Source: CAIYQJ01 sp963717255 (GTDB taxonomy: Bacteria > Chloroflexota > Limnocylindria > Limnocylindrales > CSP1-4). Taken from it: a stretch of 64,000 bases of DNA. The notes under the pieces were generated by a model. That model was not told where the DNA came from and did not search any database. It was given only the letters and a program-made list of their open reading frames with translations. Both the position numbers and the translations under genes were made by a program. The DNA lies in contig CAVQVT010000013.1 of assembly GCA_963717255.1 (NCBI GenBank), forward strand, positions 138,836-202,835, given 5' to 3'. Positions 17,850-24,831 of this stretch are shown here, piece by piece. Each line of letters begins with the position of its first letter. Position 1 is the stretch's first letter.

Positions 17850-18205
17850 ACCTCAACAGCGTCCTGATCGGATCCGAGGACCCGCAGCGCCTGACCGACT
17901 ACTTCACGAGGCTCTTCGGCGAGCCCGGCTGGCACGAGGGCGGATTCAACGGCTGGCAGCTCGGCGGCGGCTTCGTCACGGTGGGGCCGCACGACGAGGT
18001 GAAGGGCGCGAACGCGCAGCCCGGCCGGCTGATCTGGAACATCGAGAGCGCCGATGTGAAGGCCGACTTCGAGCGGCTCACGGCCGCCGGCGCGACGGTC
18101 GTCCAGGAGCCCTACCACCCGGGCGAGTCGCCCGATGCGTGGATCGCCACGTTCAGCGATCCGGACGGCAACTACTTCCAGCTCATGAGCCAGATGTCGA
18201 TGTAG
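17846..18205 (+). CDS. VOC family (glyoxalase/bleomycin resistance-like) protein
   Basis: A 119-aa single-domain vicinal-oxygen-chelate protein. It has the usual start LNSVLIGSEDPQRLTDYF, a central G-x-V-T-V-GPH strand and the C-terminal TFSDPDGNYFQLM, where the metal-ligand Glu of true glyoxalases is replaced by Gln. That suggests a binding or resistance protein rather than a glyoxalase. ATG 17846 follows AGGGAGACGGC and overlaps the end of the methyltransferase frame by 4 nt. It ends 1 nt before a small hairpin. Dimeric cytoplasmic protein; ligand unknown. Confidence 0.88.
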   Translation: MNLNSVLIGSEDPQRLTDYFTRLFGEPGWHEGGFNGWQLGGGFVTVGPHDEVKGANAQPGRLIWNIESADVKADFERLTAAGATVVQEPYHPGESPDAWIATFSDPDGNYFQLMSQMSM

Positions 18206-18206
18206 C

Positions 18207-18228
18207 CCGCTCCTCGGGCCGGGAGCGG
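18207..18228. terminator. short hairpin between convergent VOC and SRPBCC genes
   Basis: 7-bp stem CCGCTCC / GGAGCGG around an 8-nt loop, directly after the VOC stop at 18205 and 35 nt before the convergent stop at 18263. Plausible bidirectional terminator without a T-tract. Confidence 0.5.
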
Positions 18229-18262
18229 AGGGGCGAGTGCGGCGTGGCGATCGCCGGCCGCC

Positions 18263-18760
18263 TCACCCCTCCGCCACGGCGAGGATCGCGTCGGTCTGCC
18301 CGAGCGCGAGGCGCATGCCCTCCTCCGCTCCCATCGCGAGCACCTGGTCCATCGTCTCGCGCGACGGGAACGTGGACACCAGGACCATCCGTGTCCCGCC
18401 ACCCTCGCGTGCCTCGATGCTCACGCGCGCGAGCGTCACCGGCAGGCCCGGGTCGGGAGCGCCCGTCTCGTCGCCGAACCCGTCCTCGAAGACCAGTGAC
18501 GACGGGGGCTCGACCGAGACGATCCTCCACCACCCCCAGTGGCGATCGCCCTCCGGGCCGGTCATGTAGTACGTCACGGTCCCGTCCTGCGTGAGGTCGT
18601 GCGCGACGACGGTCGCCGGGTACACGGGCGGGCCCCACCAGCGCTCGAGCTTGCGGGGGTCCGCCCAGAGCTCCCAGACCCGTTCCGGTGCGGCGTCGTA
18701 CTCCGCGACGAGGGTGAGGGTCAGGGCGTCGACGTCCCTGCGGACGTGGGTGACGGTCAC
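18263..18760 (-). CDS. SRPBCC (AHSA1-like) domain protein
   Basis: A 165-aa START/Bet v1-like ligand-binding protein of the activator-of-Hsp90 homology type. The signature YDAAPERVWELWADPRKLER lies at about residues 20-39, WWGPP follows at about 41-45, and the C-terminal helix starts near MDQVLAMGAEEG. The GTG start at 18760 overlaps the ArsR stop as GTGA, so the pair is translationally coupled, the very common ArsR-SRPBCC cassette. These cassettes respond to small hydrophobic ligands. No enzymatic role can be given. Confidence 0.9.
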   Translation of the reverse strand: MTVTHVRRDVDALTLTLVAEYDAAPERVWELWADPRKLERWWGPPVYPATVVAHDLTQDGTVTYYMTGPEGDRHWGWWRIVSVEPPSSLVFEDGFGDETGAPDPGLPVTLARVSIEAREGGGTRMVLVSTFPSRETMDQVLAMGAEEGMRLALGQTDAILAVAEG

Positions 18761-19107
18761 CGGATGGGTCCTCCTGTGGGCTCGGCGAGGACGTCCGCGA
18801 AGCGCTCGAGACGGTCCCGCCAGATCGTCTCGAGCCGATCGAGCATGCGCGCGGCGTCGCGAACGGCCTGGATCTCCGCCGTCACCAGCTGTTCCCGGCC
18901 GCGGCGCCGCTTGCGCACCAGGCCGGCGCGTTCGAGCACGGCGACGTGCTTCTGCACCGCGGTGAGGCTGATCGGGTAGCGCCGGCCGAGCGCCGACACC
19001 GACGACTCGCTCCCCATCACCTCCTCGACGATGTCGCGGCGCGTGGGATCGGCGAGGGCATGGAACACCAGGTCGGCGCGGTCGCGGTGCGGGTGAGATA
19101 CAACCAT
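18757..19107 (-). CDS. ArsR family transcriptional regulator
   Basis: A 116-aa winged-helix repressor with the ArsR pattern FHALADPTRRDIVEEV at residues 13-28 and the recognition helix in ISLTAVQKHVAVLERAGLV at about 45-63. No metal-binding Cys cluster is visible, so it senses something other than arsenite. The chosen ATG at 19107 lies inside the palindrome 19099-19116, so its own operator overlaps the start codon. The longer frame from 19155 begins inside the promoter region. Coupled with the SRPBCC gene. Confidence 0.9.
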   Translation of the reverse strand: MVVSHPHRDRADLVFHALADPTRRDIVEEVMGSESSVSALGRRYPISLTAVQKHVAVLERAGLVRKRRRGREQLVTAEIQAVRDAARMLDRLETIWRDRLERFADVLAEPTGGPIR

Positions 19108-19116
19108 CAGGTTGTA
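19099..19116. promoter_or_regulatory. perfect palindrome over the ArsR start codon (autoregulatory operator)
   Basis: TACAACC - ATCA - GGTTGTA, perfect 7-bp arms with a 4-nt spacer. The initiator ATG (complement at 19105-19107) is inside it. A bound dimer would block both RNA polymerase clearance and, on a short-leader or leaderless mRNA, initiation of translation. Confidence 0.7.
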
Positions 19117-19267
19117 GGTTATCCGCCACGCGCCGGGACGGCAAGCCCCCGCCACGCGATCGACCCGGTCGCGCCGACTCCATCGCCGCGCTTCGGCCGG
19201 TGCCGGTCAGCCGGCCCCGGCGCCCCGGCAGGCAACCGTCCGGGCGCTTCGCCTTCCCCTCCGCGAG

Positions 19268-19828
19268 TCAGGGGGTCTTCTCGATCGAGCCGATGACGCC
19301 GTAGGTGAAGGGGTCGGTGCCGGTCAGGGAGTGCACGTAGGCGGTGAGGCCGACGTAGCCGCCACGCCCCAGGCATACCTGGTCACCCCAGCCGACCTTG
19401 CTCTCGCTGGCCCCGCCCCACGCCGCCTCGCATTCCCACGAGCCCCCGTCGTTCGTGAGGGTCCCGGAGCCGACCGCCATCTCCTGGGGCTGATCCCCGC
19501 TCACCGAGGTGATCGAGCCGACGACGGGCCCGTTGATCCGCGGATCGTTCGTGGTCCGGTCGCACGACCAGAGGGTGGTGGTGGCCGGGTCGGTGCCCGA
19601 CGGCGCCGGCCCGGCACGGCAGTGGTCGGTGCCGGTGAAGATGTCGGGCGCGGCCGCGGGTCCCGTCGAAGCCGCGGCGACCGGGGCCGCGTCCGTGGCG
19701 GCGACCGGAGCCGCGTCCGTGGCGACGGCCGGGGCGCCCGTCTCCACGGCGCTCGCGTTCGTGCAGGCCGCCAGCAGCGCCGTCAGCACGGAGGCCATCG
19801 CGAGGCCGGCCCATCTGGTCCGCTTCAT
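19268..19828 (-). CDS. hypothetical lipoprotein with Ala-rich duplicated linker
   Basis: A 186-aa lipoprotein: basic start, hydrophobic core and lipobox LLAAC at about residues 18-22. The linker has two copies of ATDAAPVAA (a DNA direct repeat near 19675-19720). The outer domain contains four Cys (HCRAG, LWSCD, WECEA, QVCLG), suggesting two disulphides, and is rich in Gly/Thr/Trp. It reads in the same direction as the sigma/anti-sigma pair 110 nt upstream, so it may be a member or target of that regulon. I do not recognise the family. The chosen ATG is preceded by GGGGAGACGACG. Confidence 0.72.
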   Translation of the reverse strand: MKRTRWAGLAMASVLTALLAACTNASAVETGAPAVATDAAPVAATDAAPVAAASTGPAAAPDIFTGTDHCRAGPAPSGTDPATTTLWSCDRTTNDPRINGPVVGSITSVSGDQPQEMAVGSGTLTNDGGSWECEAAWGGASESKVGWGDQVCLGRGGYVGLTAYVHSLTGTDPFTYGVIGSIEKTP

Positions 19829-19937
19829 CGTCGTCTCCCCATCGCACGTCATCGTGGTCACCAGAGAGAGACCCGTCCGCGGTCGAAGTGATTCGGTGAT
19901 CCGTCGGGCGGAGTGGGGCGGCCGCCGCCGATCGTCG

Positions 19938-20570
19938 TCATCTCGTCGCCTCCGACGTCGTGGCCAGCACACCCCACGCGAGGCCGTCGGTGCTGAGGAG
20001 GTGCAGGTGCAGGACGACCCCGTCGGCCGTCCCGTCGCCCTCGAGGACGGCGTCGCCGATCGCCAGGCCGTTCGGTGCCGTCGTCACCTGGAGGCCTCCC
20101 GTCCAGGTCGCGCCGCCCGCGCGCAGCTCCATCGCCCCGGGCCTGATGACGCCGGTGCCGGCCTGCGGCAGCTCATCCACGCTGATCCGGACGGTGCCGG
20201 CGAGTCGCGGATCCGCCAGCTCGCTCCGACAGTCCAGCTGGAGCCCGCCCACGTCCGATGTCGTCCACGGAGTGCCCTCGCAGACGATCCGGCCGCGGAG
20301 CTGCGCCTCGAAGGGCGACTGCACCAGCCGCGGCGCGAGCACGAGCAGGCCGAGGGCGAGGGCGAGGAGCGCCGCCAGGACGATCGCGAGCTGCAGCGCC
20401 GGCACCAGCCGGAGGCCGCGCAGCCCCGGCCACCACGGCAGCCAGCCGAGGCGCTCGGCGGCGGCGACGGTGGCCGCGACCCGCGCGGGATCGACGTCCG
20501 TCGGCACGTCGTCGGCGAGCCGTGCCAGGGAGGCGGCGAGGCGGGCTTCGAACCGGTCGGGCTCAGCCAT
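19938..20570 (-). CDS. probable membrane-bound anti-sigma factor
   Basis: A 210-aa single-pass membrane protein. It has a cytoplasmic N-terminal part of about 50 residues with acidic helices, one membrane helix at about residues 52-80, and an extracytoplasmic beta-rich domain with two Cys. It has no HxxxCxxC zinc motif, so it is not a ZAS-type anti-sigma. The role is inferred from position: its ATG at 20570 overlaps the 3' end of the ECF sigma gene by 8 nt, the usual sigma/anti-sigma coupling. It probably holds the sigma factor inactive until an envelope signal is sensed. Confidence 0.72.
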   Translation of the reverse strand: MAEPDRFEARLAASLARLADDVPTDVDPARVAATVAAAERLGWLPWWPGLRGLRLVPALQLAIVLAALLALALGLLVLAPRLVQSPFEAQLRGRIVCEGTPWTTSDVGGLQLDCRSELADPRLAGTVRISVDELPQAGTGVIRPGAMELRAGGATWTGGLQVTTAPNGLAIGDAVLEGDGTADGVVLHLHLLSTDGLAWGVLATTSEATR

Positions 20571-21096
20571 GGTCCAGGTCCCTGCGCAGGCGCTCGAGCA
20601 GCCGGGCCAGCCGGGCCCGGGTCCCCGATGGTGACATCCCCAGGCGCTCTCCCAGCTCGGTCGAGTCGAGCCCCGCGACATACCGGAGCGCCAGCAGCGC
20701 CCGGTCCTCCGGCTTGAGGCGCGCGAGGGCATTGACGAGGTCCACGCTGTCGATCAGGCCGGCTGGGTCGTGGCCTCCGGGGTCACCCGTGTCGGGTCTG
20801 AGCTCCACCACCCGCCCGGGGTGCTGGCGTCGGATCATCCGGCGGGCCTCGTTGGCTGCGACCGCGACGAGCCAGCCCTTCACGTGATCCGGATCGCGGA
20901 CCGAGTCGAGCTTCCGCCATGCGATCGTCCACGCGGCCTGCACCGCGTCCTGGGCGAGGTCCGGGTCCCCGCACGTGACGTACGCCACGCGCACCATGTC
21001 CGCGTGGTACGTGGCCACGAGGCGCGCGAAGGCGGTCTCGTCGCCCTGCGCTGCCCGCTCGACGACGGTGGACGCGAAGTCGGCCCGGAGGGTCAT
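20563..21096 (-). CDS. ECF RNA polymerase sigma factor (sigma-70 family)
   Basis: A 177-aa two-domain sigma factor. Region 2 is seen at about residues 23-90, with YHADMVRVAYVTCGDPDLAQ and the downstream W-K-x-x-S-VRDPDHVKGWL. Region 4 lies at about 117-170 and holds the helix-turn-helix GERLGMSPSGTRARLARLLERL. It lacks regions 1 and 3 as ECF factors do. It directs RNA polymerase to a small regulon, presumably including its own operon. The next gene encodes the inferred anti-sigma factor. Two in-frame GTG codons precede the chosen ATG and are possible starts. No canonical promoter was recognised upstream. Confidence 0.9.
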   Translation of the reverse strand: MTLRADFASTVVERAAQGDETAFARLVATYHADMVRVAYVTCGDPDLAQDAVQAAWTIAWRKLDSVRDPDHVKGWLVAVAANEARRMIRRQHPGRVVELRPDTGDPGGHDPAGLIDSVDLVNALARLKPEDRALLALRYVAGLDSTELGERLGMSPSGTRARLARLLERLRRDLDHG

Positions 21097-21403
21097 CACC
21101 ACTTCGCACTAGAGAGACCCATCACCCGGCGAAGCAATTCACGCCTTCCCGGGGATCGCATCGTGCGCCCGGGTGCGCCCCGCGGCCAGAGGCATCGGTC
21201 ACGGCGGGCGGCGCGCTCACCGCGACGACGCCGGCGACCGGCACCTGGCGCGCCCGGAGTGGATTCGGGCCCGCGCGAACCACTGCGTGACGGTCACTCC
21301 AGCTCGGGGTCCACGGGAGGCTTGCCTGTTCCTGTGGGTAGTGGGCGTGAGCCCTGCGGCCGTGTGAGGGGCGCGGGTGGATGCGACCCGGCGGCCGAGG
21401 GCC
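21097..21403. other. intergenic region with one dispersed repeat copy
   Basis: No credible gene. The only structure I see is a copy of the dispersed GGCGCGCC repeat at 21246-21286. It lies between the divergent start of the sigma gene and the 3' end of the DinB gene. Confidence 0.5.
21246..21286 (+). repeat. dispersed ~40-bp intergenic repeat, copy 1
   Basis: Begins TGGCGCGCCCGGAG and continues with a less conserved half ending GCGCGAACCACTGCG. It is the same element as the copies near 24777, 26117, 35514, 41689, 42660, 44105 and 45105. Confidence 0.6.
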
Positions 21404-21910
21404 TCAGGCCCAGAGATCGACCTGGGGGAGGCCGGCGGCCCCAAGCGCCTCGTTCAGCTCGGCGGAGTGGTAGACGTCGTGGCTGAAGACGCGCTGGATC
21501 ACCCAGCCGCGCGTGTGGACCCAGTCCGGGCCGTAGTCCTCGCGGCGGATCTCCTCGGCGAGCACGTCGACCGTCCATCGGTCGAGGACGCCCTCGACGA
21601 TGCGGAAGGTCGCGTCGAGCGCCTCGACAAGGTCGGCCGCGCTGAGCGGATGGTCGAGGTCCTCGTCCCCCGGGCACACGTGCGCGGCGTCCGTGAACGG
21701 CGTGGTCGCCGCCCCGGGCTCGCCTGCGAAGTCGCAGAGCCAGAAGACCCGCTGGCAGGCGAGGTGGCCCACGGTCGCCCAGATCGGCCAGCGCTCCGGC
21801 GACGGGCGGATCGCGAGCTGCTCGTCGGACATCGTCGCGACGACCTCGCGCAGGCGCCGGTCATACGTCGACCATACGCTGAAGGCGGGACGGATCGTGG
21901 TGTCGCTCAT
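21404..21910 (-). CDS. DinB family protein
   Basis: A 168-aa four-helix-bundle protein of the DinB/YfiT group, which are metal-dependent thiol or other transferases. Metal-ligand His residues appear at TVGHLACQRVFW (about 47-58) and FSHDVYHSAELNEAL (about 143-157), the standard pattern. ATG 21910 was chosen over an upstream-open frame because homology-like sequence starts there with MSDTT. It is divergent from the HTH_42 gene, sharing a roughly 95-nt promoter region. Reaction unknown; mycothiol- or bacillithiol-linked detoxification is typical for the family. Confidence 0.88.
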   Translation of the reverse strand: MSDTTIRPAFSVWSTYDRRLREVVATMSDEQLAIRPSPERWPIWATVGHLACQRVFWLCDFAGEPGAATTPFTDAAHVCPGDEDLDHPLSAADLVEALDATFRIVEGVLDRWTVDVLAEEIRREDYGPDWVHTRGWVIQRVFSHDVYHSAELNEALGAAGLPQVDLWA

Positions 21911-22004
21911 GGCGTCCACGGTACTGCGGCCTCCGCGCGGCTGCCCGATCCCGCGGGGAACCGCCGGCGTGCCGGTTGACACGACCCGGGACGATGGCCA
22001 CGAC

Positions 22005-23021
22005 GTGACCGCCCGACTCCACCTCGAGTGCACCCGGATCCTCGCGTTCCGCCGGCGCGTCGGCGCGCTCGACGAGCGGCTGCCGCCGGGGCCGGACTCG
22101 CTGCGGACGGCGGCCTGGGTCGGTCTCCAGGACAGCGTGCCGCGCGCGGCGCTGCACTCGATCCACGCCCGGGTCGCGGGGACGGGGCCGTCCGCGTGGG
22201 AGGACCCCTCGCTGGTCCAGCTCTGGGGTCCGCGGTTCAGCGCCTATGTCGTGGCGGCCGTGGACCACGCGGTCTTCTCGCTCGGGAGGCTGCCGGACGA
22301 CGACGCCCGACTTCGCAGGGCCGAGGAGACCGCCGACCGCCTCGACGCCTTCCTCGCCGGCCGCCGCATGCCGTTCGGCCAGGCGGGGCGCGGGATGGGT
22401 GTCGCGCCGAACATGCTGCGCTACGCCGCCCCGACCGGCCGCGTGCTGATCCGGTGGGACGGCGCGCGCCAGCCGACCGTCTGGACCGTCCCGCCGCCCG
22501 CGATCGACCCGCAGGAAGCCCGCCTCGAGCTCGTCCGCCGGTTCCTGCACGTCCTCGGACCGGCGACGCCCGCGGCGTTCGCCGCGTGGGGAGGGATCCG
22601 GCCGCCGGGCGCCCGTGGCGTCTTCGAGGCCCTCGCGCCGGAGCTCGTGCCCGTGCGGACCGACGTGGGCGACGCGTGGATCCTCGCCACCGACGAGACC
22701 GCGTTCCGCGAGCCGCCCGGCCCCACGGCCCGCGCCCGGCTCCTCCCGAGCGGCGACGCGTACTTCCTGCTGCAGGGTGCCGACCGCGCGCTCCTCGTGC
22801 CCGAGGCCGCTCACAGGCGCCAGCTGTGGACGCCGCGCGTCTGGCCCGGCGCGATCCTCGTGGCGGGCGAGGTGGTCGGGACCTGGCGGCGCGCGCAGGA
22901 GGCGGTGACGCTCCAGCCGTGGCGGCGGCTCTCGCGGGCGGAGCGGGACGCTGTCGAGGAGGAGGCGGAGTCGCTGCCGCTGCCGGGCGTTCGCCCGATC
23001 AGGGTGGCCTGGGCCGACTGA
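22005..23021 (+). CDS. winged helix DNA-binding domain (HTH_42-like) protein
   Basis: A 338-aa protein of the AlkZ/YcaQ-like HTH_42 superfamily. The sequence begins with RLHLECTRILAFRRRVGALD and contains the FxAWGGIxP-x-GARGVFEAL central pattern, the L-LPSGDAYFLL strand and the C-terminal WRRAQEAV segment, arranged as in actinobacterial members. Some relatives are DNA glycosylases that unhook crosslinks, but the key QxQ catalytic residues are not evident, so only the fold is assigned. No ATG exists in frame at this point. GTG 22005 is the best start. A TTGACA hexamer at 21976-21981 may be a -35 box. Confidence 0.75.
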   Translation: MTARLHLECTRILAFRRRVGALDERLPPGPDSLRTAAWVGLQDSVPRAALHSIHARVAGTGPSAWEDPSLVQLWGPRFSAYVVAAVDHAVFSLGRLPDDDARLRRAEETADRLDAFLAGRRMPFGQAGRGMGVAPNMLRYAAPTGRVLIRWDGARQPTVWTVPPPAIDPQEARLELVRRFLHVLGPATPAAFAAWGGIRPPGARGVFEALAPELVPVRTDVGDAWILATDETAFREPPGPTARARLLPSGDAYFLLQGADRALLVPEAAHRRQLWTPRVWPGAILVAGEVVGTWRRAQEAVTLQPWRRLSRAERDAVEEEAESLPLPGVRPIRVAWAD

Positions 23022-23092
23022 CGACGGACGGATCGCCTGTCGGCGCGTGCGAACGCGCGAGGGGCCGGCGCCCGAGCGCCGAACGCCGGGGC

Positions 23093-23230
23093 GTGACGCG
23101 ATTCCGGACGGTCGGGCGCCGCACCGGTGCCGGGCGGACGGCCATCCTCGGCTCCTTCGAGGATGGACTCGTCCTGGTCGATGGACCGCACCGCAGACCG
23201 GGAGAACCGCCAGCCGACCTGAGGCCCGGG
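23093..23230 (+). pseudogene. ends-only remnant of a Ddn-type nitroreductase gene
   Basis: Base-by-base matching shows this stretch is a shrunken copy of the intact gene at 32270-32764. Bases 23099-23190 match 32412-32500 (encoding the RTVGRR ... AILG-F-EDG part). Bases 23200-23235 match the last 30 bases of that gene plus its stop and the following GGCCCGGGC. The roughly 240 bp between are missing. No intact frame remains. The copy lies directly upstream of the SRPBCC/MBL gene whose own fragment follows the intact Ddn gene (32765-33014). Confidence 0.75.
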
Positions 23231-23285
23231 CGCGCGGGCCGTTCGCCTCTGCTGGCGCGGCGACGGGCCGGGGGACACTCCTCCC

Positions 23286-23778
23286 GTGAAGCGGATGGGG
23301 ATCCTGGCGGCGGTCGCGTCGCTGGCGGCGGTCGGGGTCCTGGCAGGACCTCCCCTGTGGCGACGCCTGCTGGACTGGGGTGCCACCGCCGAGGAGACTC
23401 ATCGCGCGCTCCCGGGCGACGAGCTGCTTCCCGACGCGGACCTCGTCGCCACCCGGGCCATCTCGATCGCGGCTTCGCCCGCCGAGGTGTGGCCCTGGCT
23501 CGTGCAGATCGGCGTGGGTCGGGCCGGCGCCTACTCCTACGACTGGCTGGACCGGCTGTTCGGCCTCGACCTGCGGAGCAGCCGCAGGATCGTGCCGGAG
23601 CTCCAGGGCCTGGTCGTCGGCGACGTGATCCCGGTGGCCAACGACGGGACCGGGCTGCGGGTCCGGGCCATCGAGCCCGATCGCGTGCTGGCGACGCGCA
23701 CCGACGACGGGACGTGGGCCTGGACCTGGATCCTCGAGCCCGCCGGCGACCAGGACGCGGCTGATCAGCCGCACCCGG
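23286..23778 (+). pseudogene. SRPBCC-domain N-terminal part, separated from its C-terminus by a frameshift
   Basis: From GTG 23286 the frame encodes an N-terminal hydrophobic segment (residues 5-20) and an SRPBCC domain. The domain shows SIAASPAEVWPWLVQIG at about 60-76, GRAGAYSYDWLDRLFGLDL at about 78-96, and WTWILEPAG at about 150-158. After that the frame becomes arginine/proline-rich. One frame over, the expected continuation LISRTRMATAHQPL is found and runs on into the 23779-24756 frame. So a one-base change near 23740-23760 splits the gene. Corrected, SRPBCC and the MBL hydrolase would be one protein of about 490 aa. Confidence 0.7.
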
Positions 23779-24756
23779 ATGGCGACCGCCCACCAGCCGC
23801 TGCCCGCCCGCCTGGCGACCCGGCTCCTGCTCGTGCCCGCATCGTGGGTCATGGAACGTCGGATGCTGTTCGGCCTCCGCGATCGCGCCGAAGGGAGGGT
23901 CGACGCGGCGAGACGCGCATCTCCGAGGGCGACCGGCGCCGCCGCGACGGGTACCGCCGCCACCGAGATCGCGCCGGACGTCTACCTTCTCGGACCGTGG
24001 GGTCGGACGCAGACGAACGCCTACCTGGTCCGCGACGGGTCATCGTGGATGCTGATCGACGCCGGCTGGGAGAACGACGGTCCGCGCATCCAGGCGGCCG
24101 CGCGGTCGCTGCTGGGGCCCGGGCGGACCCCGTCGGCCATCCTCCTCACCCACGCCCATCCCGATCACGACGGGTCGGCCCGCGAGCTGGCCCGGGCCTG
24201 GGGATGCCCGATCCTCGTCCATCCGGCCGAGGTCCCGCTCGCGACCGGTGACTTCGCGGCGATGGCGAGGTATGCGGGGCCGCTGGACCGCTGGCTGATC
24301 CTGCCCCTCATGCGCGCCCTCGGCCGGCGTCGGCGCGAGGCGATCCTCGCCGGCTCGAGCCTGGCCGGGATCGTGCAGCCCCTCCCGCCCGGGGGCTTGA
24401 TCCCGGGGCTGGGAGGCTGGGAGTGGGTCCACACCCCGGGCCACACCCCGGGCCACGTGGCGTACGTCCGGGCACGCGACCGGGTCGTCATCAGCGGCGA
24501 CGCCCTCGTGACCCTGGAGGTCAACGCCTGGTCGGGCCTCGTGCGGGGGGAGCAGGGTCTCTCCGGCCCGCCCTGGTACACGACCTGGGACCGGGAGGCG
24601 ACGAGAGCCTCGATCGGCGAGATCGCCGACCTCGAGCCCGCGGTTCTCGCCGCCGGTCACGGCCTCCCGCTGGTGGGCCCGGGGACGGCCGCCGCGGTCC
24701 ACGCGTTCGCCGCCCGGACGATGGGGCGAGCTCGAGCGCACGTCGCCGGGCACTAG
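23779..24756 (+). CDS. MBL-fold metallo-hydrolase, fused behind the end of an SRPBCC domain
   Basis: The frame starts with the last about 45 residues of an SRPBCC domain (MATAHQPLPARLATRLL, ending GLRDRAEG). A short Ala/Thr linker follows, then the metallo-beta-lactamase fold from about residue 60. That fold shows TQTNAYLVRDG, the metal motif THAHPDHDGSA (about 114-124), HTPGHTPGH (about 218-226), and AAGHG near 293. No start codon lies just ahead of the MBL domain, so translation as an SRPBCC-MBL fusion is the natural reading. Enzymes of this glyoxalase-II-like type hydrolyse thioesters or lactones; the substrate is unknown. A deleted second copy of the MBL part is at 32765-33014. Confidence 0.82.
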   Translation: MATAHQPLPARLATRLLLVPASWVMERRMLFGLRDRAEGRVDAARRASPRATGAAATGTAATEIAPDVYLLGPWGRTQTNAYLVRDGSSWMLIDAGWENDGPRIQAAARSLLGPGRTPSAILLTHAHPDHDGSARELARAWGCPILVHPAEVPLATGDFAAMARYAGPLDRWLILPLMRALGRRRREAILAGSSLAGIVQPLPPGGLIPGLGGWEWVHTPGHTPGHVAYVRARDRVVISGDALVTLEVNAWSGLVRGEQGLSGPPWYTTWDREATRASIGEIADLEPAVLAAGHGLPLVGPGTAAAVHAFAARTMGRARAHVAGH

Positions 24757-24776
24757 GTCGGCCGGCGCGGTGCGAG

Positions 24777-24800
24777 TCGGCCGGCGCGCCCCGAGGGCCT
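24777..24800 (+). repeat. dispersed intergenic repeat, partial copy 2
   Basis: Contains CGGCGCGCCCCGAGGGC, the conserved core, downstream of the MBL gene. It is preceded by two direct copies of GTCGGCCGGCGCG. Confidence 0.4.
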
Positions 24801-24831
24801 GCCGCCGGCCGCGTTCAGGCAGGATGGGCGG

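Noticed and set aside
21971..22010. Definite promoter for the HTH_42 gene
   Set aside because: TTGACA is present at 21976, but no convincing -10 box follows at the right spacing, so I mention it only as possible.
24757..24790. Tandem GTCGGCCGGCGCG as a separate repeat system
   Set aside because: Only two copies of 13 bp in very GC-rich DNA; may simply be part of the neighbouring dispersed repeat.
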